A DNA stretch of 64,000 bases from Phaeoceros laevis (taxonomy: Eukaryota; Anthocerotophyta; Anthocerotopsida; Notothyladales): positions 54,352 to 118,351 of the forward strand of contig JBNGIQ010009380.1 in assembly GCA_049999765.1 (NCBI GenBank), written 5' to 3'. Every line of letters starts with the position of its first letter. The stretch's first letter is position 1. The position numbers were made by a program, and so were the translations under genes. Below are positions 45,201-56,700 of the stretch, piece by piece. The notes below the pieces were generated by a model. It had not been told where the DNA came from, did not search any database, and saw only the letters and a program-made list of their open reading frames with translations.

Positions 45201-48200
45201 ATTGTAATTTGATGCGAACATTCGTTGAAGTACTTGGTTGAGAGACTGTTGAGAGGTTACTGATGTTAAACAACTCCCCTCAACTTGCAGGTGGGAGCAA
45301 GCTTCAGCTGTCCAAGAAGAGCAGTATTGGATGAACGTATTAAGTCAGTTGATGTGTCAGCTGCCGCCCTCATGGGCACAATGCTTCATCAATTATTTCA
45401 GGTGGGCCTATCTGATGTTCCCAGAGCAGTCAACCTTTACTCGTCAATTACAGAGATACTAATTCTGCAGTTGCAGGTGGCACTGCTAGCGAAAGTACCT
45501 TCAAGGGATCTGCTGGAATCAGAAGCGGGAGCTATACTGTTGCGCCATCTCGATGGCTTATACGCAGCTGGAGGTCCATGACCTCTTCATAATTTTCACT
45601 TAAATTAATCTTCTCTTCCTTACTGAACTAAGAGGGCTGGTTCGTTGTTTGGTCCTATATCTGGTTATGTTGGAACTCATGTCCATATGGTGGCAGGTAG
45701 CCAAACAGAGGCACACAAAAAGCTTCTAGAGGCAATTCCCACCATACAGAATTGGTTGCAACGTTATATCGCTCCGAACGTATGTAGTCTTGTCTCACCA
45801 TACGGTAGCGGTTTCTAAACTTGACGTCAGCAAGCAGCAGGGAATCTCACTAAGCTGTGCTGGTCATTTCAGCCTCACACAAAATCTAAGGTGGAGCTCA
45901 GTGGAAGGAACTCCGAATCCCTGATCATCTCTGAGGTACTCTTGGAGGTCTTGTCGACAGGTCTGTAAAACATGATTTACGCCCTTGAATGGTTTTTACG
46001 TGTTCTGTGCAGGTGCTGGATATTGAAGAGACAATATGGTCTCCAAAATATGGCCTCAAAGGCATGCTAGATGCCTCTGTGTGCGCCACTGGAGGAGCCA
46101 AAATCGGTGTGGGTCCCTGTATTCTGCCTTTGGAGCTGAAGACAGGCAAAGGAACAACTGGAATGGTACAAGGGTGCAGTTCATGTTCAGTGCAATCGGG
46201 TGCACTGGATGTTCATATTTTAAACTTCTTCCATGAACAGTACAAGCATTTCAGATCGTACTGTCTGGGGAATACTGCAGGCTGCAATGGAGCATCGTGC
46301 ACAAGTCTTTCTATACACACTGCTGATGTCTGACAGGTTCTAGCATCCCCACAAAGTCTCACCAAGAAAAATCTTGGTGTGAAATGTATTGGATGACGTT
46401 TGGAGATAGCGGGTGCTTGGCATGCTCTTCTCATTCTAGGCTTTATTATAGCAGACTGAAGCTGCAGTGATTTTGCAGATATAGTGAAGAAGTCAAAGGT
46501 GGCGTCCTCTACTATATGCACACTAATGAAACTCAGGTACAAGGTTTGTGATCGCTGCTTTGCTCAGGTTGGTGTTTTAGAATCTGAGCTTCTGGCCTTG
46601 CCTGCCATATTAATGACCTCTACACATGGGAAAATAGGACCTCCGAGTGCAACATGCAGATCTTGTGGGGCTTATGATGCGCCGCAATGAGCATGCCAGC
46701 AGCATACTCTGTGCCTCTGCGACTCAGCTCCTTCCACCTATGCTGCAGGTACCTTGACCAAGGATAATCATTATACCTGTGGATACTAGATTTGTAGTGA
46801 AGTCTAATCCTTGAAGCTGTTCGTGTTGCAGAGTATGCACATGTGCCGGAGCTGCCGCCACCTGGATGTGTGCAGTATCTATCACAAGGTTCCCCTTGCA
46901 AACAGAGTCGTCCCTCTCTCTGTTCCCGCCTTATACTGCATCCTTGACGGACTGGAGTTTGGCTGACATGATGCATACATCGACATTTCCTTTGTGAATG
47001 ATAGGTGCAGGAGGGAGGTTCATCAGATAGTAGTGAACTTGGGGCATTGTTTGACACACGTACAGAGCACCTCACGGCAGCTTATTCTGAGTTTCTTCAA
47101 CTTTGGGATCGTCTTATTGACCTTGAAGCTCAGGACATGCAGGTTGTGCAGTAGTTATCTTAGGTACGTTATTTAAGGTAGAGTGGGAGGCCATGCTCAG
47201 TCGGATCTGTCTGTCTTTTGCAGGTGTCGCACAGGGAAATTTGGAGAATGAACAGTAAACAAAGGGAGACACAAGGTCGGTGTCTCTCCTCGATGATTTT
47301 AGACATGACAACACAACAATTAGGGGGACAACTCCCAAAGGGTGGCAAGTATGTCTACTGCTTCCGACGAGGGAAGTTGAATGACCGGCAAAGCGTACTA
47401 ATGGAGGCCGGAGGCAGCTTGCTTGATCGTCCCTTTTCCTCTGGGGACTTTGTGGTACTTGCAAGTTTTCACTGTCTCATACACGTTTTTCTTATGACCA
47501 TTAAATTAGCCTTGGAGAGAGTGGCTTGGGCCTAGTAGCTTAAATCCAACTGTTTTGCCCTCTGACTAATTAAACACGTTTGCACCAGATTCTGAGCACG
47601 GAAAGTGGGCATACAGCTGTTGCTGCAGGTGTCATCACAAGCATAAGTCCAAATTCCTTACTTGTGAGTTTGTTCATCTTCGGGTAACACAGTTGTTGCA
47701 CGCCTTGGTCCTGATCTTAGGACATTGACTGCAAGCTGGTTAACCCGGACTTTGGGATTTGCCAGTTATCTTTGGAGCATAAGCTGAGGGTTCCAACCAG
47801 ACCTGGGGTGCCCGAGTCTGACAGGCTAAATCAAGAGACTTGGCGCATTGACAAGGACGAAACAGCCTCCTCAATTGCGTTAATGAGGTACTTACATATG
47901 TGACGTCGTCATAAAATTGTATTGTCAATAGCCCCGCCACTGGTGAGTGGTGATTAACTTCTCAGATGTTGTTCGGGGTTTGTTCAGCTGCTTAATGCTT
48001 ATTTTTTCAGGTACAACCTGCTGCAATTATTCGTCAAGCAAAATGTAAATGAGCGGCAAAGGCACCTGATCGTAGATTTGGAGGTGGGTTAGTCTCTTTC
48101 GTTTCTCGGCCCATTGTGTGAGGCGTGCGGGAGGTAGCAGAAAGTACTGATGTTTATGTGTTTTGTTTGTCCACAGGCACCAAAGTTTGAGACTGTGGCA

Positions 48201-50534
48201 TTGATCACCCAAGATCCAGCAAGCTTGTACATAAAAGGCGCATCAGGGCTGAATGACGATCAGAAAAGGGCTATATACAAGGTGTCTCTCTCACATATTT
48301 GATCCCTCTGGTTTTTTAAGCCCTCCATCATGGTCTTGTCATGTACTCACGGTCCTAATTTGTTGACAGATACTATCTGCGAAGGATTATGCACTTGTAT
48401 TGGGAATGCCAGGAACAGGAAAGACATCTCTCATTGTTCATGCTGTCAAAGCCCTTCTCGCCCGTGGATGCTCCATTTTGCTTACTTCGTACACAAACTC
48501 GGCCGTAGACAACATCCTTTTGAAGCTGGAGGCAGAGGTTCCAACCGTTGCTAGTAGTCAATTGTTGATCTCAAGCCTCTTGTATCTTTTGGAACAAAGT
48601 TACCTGAATGCAGTGACGTCTCTGTGAACAGGAGGTTGAGTTTCTGCGAGTTGGACGGTCTGATGCTATCCATCCTGGGCTACAGAAGTATGCACTGAGC
48701 GGGCCAGGTTGGGCTTTTGAGAATCTGCTCGCTCAAAAATTCTTGCTCTAGCTTGACTGCTGTAGCTCTAATTCTATGCACGGAACCAGATGCTCAAGTC
48801 GGGTCTGTGGAAGAGCTGGACGCTAAGATTCAGCAAGCTAAAGTGGTGGGAGCTACTTGTCTTGGCATCACTCATGCTCTGTTTGCAAAGCGAAGATTTG
48901 ATGTCTGCATAGTGGATGAGGCCGGGCAGATAACGCTTCCCGTATGTACCGAACAGAAATAGAGGACGCATCTTCTGCCCAGGTGCCTTGGTAGTTTTTG
49001 AGGTCCCGTCAGCTAATGCCTGTCTGTGCAGGTCTGCTTGGGACCTCTCCGTTGCGCTGACAAATTCGTCCTAGTCGGTGATCATTATCAACTCCCTCCG
49101 TTAGTGCGGGTACCTTTCGTAGATGCCCTGTTCCTTGTTCTTACGCCAGGCTCTTCCAAAGCCGAGTCTCAGCTGCTGTGGGTTGTGACCGCAGAACCCA
49201 GAGGCCCGAGACAAGGGAATGGCTATCAGCCTCTTCCGCCGACTATGTGAAGCTCATCCTCAGTCAGTGTCTGCTCTGCAAAATCAGGTTCAGGACTCAA
49301 CCATGAGCATCTTTGCTCGGCCTTATGGATCAAGGGAGTTGCTAAGAATGTGTTGTACGTGGGTTTACAGTACCGGATGTGCGGAGACATCATGGCCCTC
49401 TGCAATTCCATAATTTATGGCAATAGATTGCGATGTGGATCAGCTGAAGTAGCCAATGGTCGGCTTGCCTTGCACAGCTACCGGGAGAACTATCCTCAAT
49501 GGCTGTTTCAGGTTAATCTGAATGAAGCTTCTTCCGTATGAAGTGCCTTTCTGCTCTTTATTGCTTGAAGTGTCTGAACCGAAAAATTTGTCTGTTTGCA
49601 GGTTCTGAATCCTGTGCGACGAGTGCTTTTCCTTGACACTGGTAAGGAACGGAACAATATCTCCCTGTCCTGCTGTAAAGTGAAATAGCTGTTGTATATA
49701 TTTTGACAATGCCAGCTTGTGTGGCACAGATGCCCTGTCTGCAGAGGAAACAAGAATGCGGAAAGCCCTGCATAATGTTGCAGAGTCCTCCCTCGTACTG
49801 AAGGTAAAGATCTGTCGGGCGATTCACGCCGGTTTTTGGCGCTTTGTGATTCCCCGGTGACACTCCATTCCCACCGTCGGCAGATCTGTAAAGGCCTTAT
49901 AGAAGGTGGCGTTGCTATCCAAGACATCGGCGTCATTAGTCCATACAACGCTCAGGTGGACTGCATCCGCCGTGTGGCAACTGAAGCTGGCCTGCCTTCG
50001 CTGGAAGTGCACACTGTCGACAAATACCAGGCACGTCCCATATGCTCCCTCGTCCAATAGTGTGGCCGGTGAAGAAGCAGCTCACTCATGTTGTTGGTTG
50101 TGATGTTCATCGAACAGGGCAGGGACAAGGAATGTGTCGTGGTGTCGTTTGTGAGATCGAATGCCTCCACGGGAAGAGCAACCACAGGCACATTGCTTAA
50201 CGACTGGCACCGGATCAATGTGGCAATCACACGAGCAAAGGTACTGGTATTGATCCCATATTACGAAAGCATGCAGATATTCGCTTGATTGAGTAGCTCA
50301 AGGCCCTGGTTGCTTTACCATGTTGCAGAAAAAGCTGATTCTGATCGGCTCTCAGAGAACGCTGTCAACCACTCCCTTGCTGAGTCTGCTTATCCGGCAG
50401 GTGAGAGGAGCCTTGCCTGACTGCCCGCGTTGTTGCGACTTGTCTGTAGCTAGCAGGGTGTTGATCTGCTGTGGACTGGCTGGCAGGTGAGAGAGCTAGG
50501 AGGGCTGGTGCAACTGCCGGCTATCGTCAATTGA
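42286..50534 (+). CDS. DNA2: DNA2 nuclease-helicase (JHS1-type)
   Basis: DNA2 cleaves 5' flaps during Okazaki-fragment maturation and resects double-strand breaks. 37 exons: 42286-42508, 42578-42772, 42848-43044, 43226-43429, 43518-43790, 43872-43943, 44058-44576, 44686-44739, 44854-44915, 45024-45156, 45291-45401, 45477-45573, 45697-45779, 45873-45935, 46013-46165, 46281-46336, 46479-46536, 46638-46748, 46832-46888, 47005-47142, 47224-47454, 47589-47663, 47766-47887, 48011-48083, 48177-48281, 48370-48537, 48632-48707, 48790-48941, 49032-49109, 49195-49287, 49371-49511, 49602-49641, 49730-49803, 49884-50030, 50118-50240, 50329-50400, 50487-50534. They join in frame to 1558 residues (Arabidopsis JHS1 about 1330). 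Seen: N-terminal [10 protein letters not shown] (PIP-box-like); nuclease motifs [10 protein letters not shown] and [10 protein letters not shown]; Fe-S cysteines in SCPRR and [10 protein letters not shown]; helicase Walker [37 protein letters not shown] and [11 protein letters not shown]. The intron after 50030 starts with GC. Its long middle linker (residues about 270-550) is poorly conserved. Confidence 0.95.
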
Positions 50535-50752
50535 CAACGTTAGCAGATTGTTACCGGACATTGGTCACTCGTGCAATTTTTTACCAATTCAGCACTACCA
50601 TTATTATTCAAACGAACCGTCGGCGGTAAGACTCACAAGATCCTTGCTCGAATTCAGACCTAAGGGATGTTTCCCATGGCTGTAAAGATAGCAAGACAAT
50701 AAAGCTCACTGTCCTGGCAGACCTGGTAAGGTAGACTGTGTGATGAGAGATT
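50535..50752. other. short spacer between convergent DNA2 and DLEC1-like genes
   Basis: Only 218 bp separate the two stop codons, so the transcripts probably overlap at their 3' ends. Confidence 0.7.
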
Positions 50753-53700
50753 TTATTTCTTAGTAGCTTTTACTTTCACAGGTGTTTTGGATTTTACAGA
50801 TGTGTCAGCTGGTGTCTTGAGTTTGTCCAAGGGCTCCGTGATTTGTTCTGGTTCTGGATTTGGTATCCCTTGTCCTTCAATTCTGATCTTAAAACCATGT
50901 CCTTTGTACACTTGCAGATGATAAGTCTCCTTGTAAGGTATCTCCTCCATGGGAGAAAATGTAACCAGAATTGACTGTTTGTTGGGCTCAATGCGGGGCA
51001 CACTACCCGGCAGCATTCCTGTCACGATACTGAAATGGAAAGGTTCTTGGTCTGGCAGTGCGGATGAGTGGCTTTTGTCGTCCTTAGAGTCCTCCTGCTA
51101 AGTTCCATTGCATGCAGGAAGCTTGTTTAAGTTGATCGCTTCAATGAGCGATTGTTACAAGTTTGCAAGGAGAGAGAGCACTACTTACCTCGTCGAAATG
51201 AACCCCCCCCTGTTGGACTGAAGGTTTACGAGCCTTGCCCCAAGGCAATGGCCATTCCTCTGCCATGGTGTACCTGGTTCCTGGTATTATGCCCTCTCCA
51301 AAGAAGTCTGCCGTTGTCAGTCTTCTTCGTGGACGATGAGGGTTGCTTCCCACCTTCTGGTGCAGCTCCCATGGACCATAAGGCCCGTGCACTGATGGCC
51401 TAGGGATCCGCTTGCTCTGTGTTCAAAATTGCTGTCAAGTGAGCCTGGCTCATCATCCCCGGAAAGCTAAGCTTGAGCAAGTGTGTCTCTTGGGTGAACT
51501 GGAAAATTTACCTTCGGGGGGCTCGTCGGAACATCTTCTGCAGGCGGTTCAATTTCCTGTAGCACAGGCAATGGCTTGCACTGCATTCAGGAAGCTTGTT
51601 TAATTTGATCGTTTCAATGAGCTATTGTTACAAGTTTGCAAGTGACAAGGAGAGCAGTTCTTACCTCGTCGTATTGAACCCCCCCCTGCTGTTGAACTGA
51701 AGGTTTATGTGCCTTGCCCCAAGGCAACGGCCATTCCTCTGCCATGGTGTACCTGGTTCCTGGTATTGTGCCCTCTCCAAAGAAGTCTGCAGCTGTCAGT
51801 CTTCTTCGCGGACGATGAGGGTTTTTTCCCACCTTCTTGTGGAGCTCCCATGGACCATAAGGCCCGTGCACTGATGGCCTTGGGATCCGCTTGCTCTATG
51901 TTCAAAATTGCTGTCAAGTGAGCCTGGCTCATCATCCTTGGAAAGCTAAGCTTGAGCAAGTGTGTCTCTAGGGTGAACTGGAAAATTTACCTTCGGAGGG
52001 CTTGTCGGAACATCTTCTGCAGGCGGTTCAATTTCAGGTAGCACAGGAGATGGCTCGCCCTTGGTACCATCCTTGGTGAGCTCCCAAAAGGCGTGGGCAA
52101 TGGTAGGGTTCACTATGGTGATTTCCAAGGTCTGGGAGGCTGAAAGCAGCACAGATCCAAACCACAGCTCGAACACACCGTCCTCAGCTGGGGTCATAGT
52201 GGGGGTACCCTCACTGCTAGGAGGCGGAACTGTCTCTTCAGGAGCTGCCTTGGTATCCTTTGCACCAGACTTTCCCTTCGCACTTTTGGAGTTCCCTCCT
52301 GCATTCTTGCTTGGTGTGCTTTTATTCTCTTTGCTTTCCTTGCTCTGCTTGCTTTCCTGCTTCTTGCCAGGCTTCTTAGCTTTGGTTTCCTTCCCAACAT
52401 TTTGTTGCAACTCAGGTACTTCCACTGGGACTGTTGCCGGAGGGGCGTTCCACAACGTACATGTTAGTAACTCCACTTCCGGGAAAACAAGCTCACAGCG
52501 AAGAGGAACAAGCTGCAGGCACCAACGAAGAAGCTCGTGACAGTTTTCGCATGATTGAGTTCAAGGCAACGAACTTGATTCGAAGGCAAAATGACGAGCT
52601 CTCAAAAGGAGTAAGAAGTGCTAGCCTGTTCATATAACCCAGCGAACTTGATAGTCATAGGGCACTCGTGACAAACCCTGTTCGAGCGAGGGACCTGAGG
52701 AGCAACCTTGTTGTGAGGACGGAGTTCACGACCATGATTGATTTATCACAAACCTAACGGGCTCTTCTGAAGAAAAATGTGCGTGTTTGTACCTCTGGCT
52801 TCTTTTCTNNNNNNNNNNNNNNNNNNNNNNNNNNNNNNNNNNNNNNNNNNNNNNNNNNNNNNNNNNNNNNNNNNNNNNNNNNNNNNNNNNNNNNNNNNNN
52901 NNNNNNNNGGGGGCATTGGGACCTCCTCAATCTCCAACTTCACGTCGAGCTGAAGAGTCCAGCCAGGCTTTAACGTAAATTGTAAGTCCTGGGGCGATTT
53001 GTCCTTGATGACTTTGAGTAGCTGCCAGGAATCGCCGTGCTCTATAGAGTGCAGTATTCCATGTCGTAAGGGTCCAATTACGTGGAAGGGTGCTGCAACT
53101 GCAATTGAGAAAGTAACAGTAGCCCGGTACGGGTTTGTCAAAAGCAATGCTGAAACCATGAATAGGTTTCCATCGTTGGGGCCCGTCATCGCATACTCAA
53201 ACTCCAGTTTTTCATCGATATTCATCACCAACCTTCAAAGATAACAACATTTAGTGAGCTACTGAGAACTTGTACCTGGCAAGTTACCTACAATGCTGGC
53301 AGCTGGTGGAAATGCAACTCACCTTGGGATCTGTAAAATTGCCTCCGCATGCACTACCAACGGCTGGAGCTGCCGTGGCCTCAAGGAGTCATCCATTTTT
53401 GTTGGGGATGCTTCACTGGGTAGTGGGAAGGCATTTGGATCTACCTCGTCCATCAGGACGAGAAGTCCACTTGACCTGCTTGAGTGCTCAGATTCTGAAC
53501 GTGCATCGATTTCGACTTTCAGCTCCTTGAACTTGCTGTTGCCCAACAATAACGCAGAGTAATTCGATGCTTCAGCTGCACAGAATGTTACAGCAAATTT
53601 GGCCAAGCCTCTACCTTGCACTATCTGCATCACGTACAAGGACGGAAGACAAGTGTACATGAAGTTATGCAAGAGCTAAGGCAGGAAGGGTTGATACAAG

Positions 53701-56700
53701 ATGCCACGATCCTATTATGCACCTTGCAAAGACGACCTGCTCAAACCCACTTTGATGAAAAATGGTGTAAATACCTGTTTATTTGGAACGATAGTAAAAG
53801 GACAATCCTCCTCTGCGTTCTCAGAGTTCTCACTCAACACTACGTTCACTTTTCCTGCACCTCCTTCGACCTCCTTGTGGTCTCGCAACTCAACGTGAAC
53901 TTTTGTGGCCGGTGTGAACTTCATCAGTACATACAACCAGGAGTTATCTGCAAACTGATCTTGCTTGCATACATGATCCATCTCTTCTGCAAGACATGCT
54001 GCTTCATCTACTGGTTGATACTCAAGAGAAACAGAGACAGTGCCGTCAGTCTGATCCAGATAACTATCCAAAAGCACATGCAATATTTTATCTTCAGCCA
54101 CTTCCGTGGACATGTTAATCTGAACCAAGTCCCTTGAAGCTTCTGTCTTTCTCCTCTCCCAGTTCACGACAATGGCATGAGTAGAGAAGTTGGCCACCAA
54201 GAAAGTTTTGGTTGCAAGAGGATACCCAGCTGGCATGGTTGTCCAGACGAGTGAAAGTCCTGAATGTTCTGTCAATTGAAAAAGCCTATCAGGTTCAACA
54301 GAGTTACGCCTCATAGTTAACGGGGTTCCCACAATCTCTATCTCAATTGGGACCTGCACGATATCGAGAGGACCAACCTGCCACACCCAACAAAAACCTA
54401 TCAAACTACAACATTTTCGTGCTGGTCAATAGGTGAAGAGTAGAAGGTCATCATGAATATTGCACGCACCTTGCAATATAGAACATCAGAGAAAAAGCCT
54501 GGCAAGCAACTGAAGCATACGACTTCACAGTTCCACTCTGCCCACGGTCCAAGAACTCCTTGACCTGAGGGATACGTCAAAAAGCAAACCCCACAACCAT
54601 GCTCAACAAGTGTGTCCCGCAAATTTTGCTCCACTCGCCTCGAAAGCATTGCCCATCCGGAGCTTGAAGAGTACAAATTGTGAAGCTCATCGAAAGTCCC
54701 AATGATAGGGCTCTTTTTTGGCCTCCCCCTCAGACCACCATGAAATTCAACAGCTGTTGGAGGAAAAGACAATAGTCGTCCAGTCAAGTAAGAAAGAACC
54801 AACACTTCTTCTGCCAAATATGGTTGAGTTTCTCTCGCACCATATTTTCCTACGTGCACATGAACTTTGCTTGTAACAGCAGAGTCATTCCGGATTGTAA
54901 GTCGCAAAGAATGAACCACCCCTAAGGAACATCTACGTCCAAAATCAAGGCATGGTATTGAAACTGGGATTGAAGTATCCACACTGTTACTTGTTAGAGC
55001 TTCATAACTGCATCGAACACCTCTCTGCTTCCAACCCACTTTGCCATCGTACTTAGGTCGCCACTCGGAGCTCGTCAAATGCTTGATGGTTGCTAGCCTT
55101 GTTACAAAGTAGCTCACACACACATCACATATATACCCAGTTATGTTCACCCCTATAGGCGATGCGTCCATATCTTGAATGTCACAAAATGCGATGTATT
55201 CAAAGTTGCCCTGAATGTTTGGGTTCATCCGTAACTCCACTTGCAGATTCTGAAAAGGAGGCAACATGCCCTCTCTTGGGAGGACGCGCACATCAATTGC
55301 TGTTACATCTCCTATTCCCTTGACCGCCCAACTGTAAAACACTGGTAGAGCAGAAATATTCCGAAGGGTAATATTCCTTGAAACTGGGACATCCACATAG
55401 ATAGTCCCGGTGTCCACAAGTGAAGGGGTGAGGCAAGCTCTCGGAGCAACCACCTCGGCAGTTGCCACAGCATATTGACTAGGAGAAAGACCACCTTCTA
55501 TAACACACGTGATAGTGCAGTAGAAGTTCCCACAAACGAGGGGCTTGAAAACTGCATTAACAGTCGTCGTGTCATAAGGTGTTAGAAATCCAGCAGAGGG
55601 CTCAAAGGTGAGTGGTGGCTCAGGTTTAATTTCAGGGCATGGTTGATCCATATTTGTGAATTTGCTAATGACATGAGTAGCCACTGGCTCTCCTCCCATT
55701 AGATCAAAATAAGGCAACAGCACGCCTTGACTTTGTTGCAAGGCATCCTCCATTTTCAATAAAAAATCTTGCCTTAGGGGAGCTTTTCTCGTCAAAGAGA
55801 GTCCTTCACGTGCTTCTCCAGGTAAGCAATGCATATTATCCAACCTCACCAAGTTACAGAAACCGGGCATGGCTAAAGGTGTCTTGTTAACCATGGGAGG
55901 GCATGGTGCTGTGAAGCATATTTGAAATGCTGCTGCAACGGTACTCTGATTTGTCAGTTGAATCTCGAGAGTACGTTGCTTCTTGACCTGTACAAGCCAT
56001 AGTCTGCAAGTGTTACAACCTGTTGAGTATCAGCATTTTGTTCATATCTAAACTTGGAATAGGCACTGGAATTGAAGGAGCATCATGTGCCAGGATCTTC
56101 AAACCTGGACAATGCCAAAAGCTAGCATTGGCTCTTCAATAGTCACAACAGGCCCTTCAACAAAGCCGTCTACTTCCAGAGTCAGAATAAATCCTGTTCC
56201 TTTCAAATCTTCAAGCCTACAACAAACCTTCTGATGCAGTTGACCAATTTTCCGTGCACGAACCGTCACACAGACTTCTGCAGCTGACATAGCCTCAACT
56301 TCACCCATCACAGGAGACACCGAGACATGATTTTCATCTAGAGGTGTTGGATGCAGCTCCCAGGCAAATAAGATTGTCGACTCCCCGTTATTCCTGATGA
56401 AAACCTGATGCTGGAAATATTTCCCCAGCATTAGGACCCCGGAGGAGCACACCAAAGGAGGGATCATCTGCACATCGAATGGTGAACCTGAACCCATCAG
56501 GTCGAACTCGAGGACCTTGAAAATTCCACCTTTTGATTCCATAGCAGATAATCTTATTCCGGAAAAATATAACTTCGCTTTCTCAGCATTCTGATATTTC
56601 CATGGACTTTTGCCTCCTGTCAGCCTTAACTTTGCTTCAAGCATGTCCAACATTTCCACAAATTCTGTCCACGGATCCTCTAAGTGTTGCGAGTTGCAGT

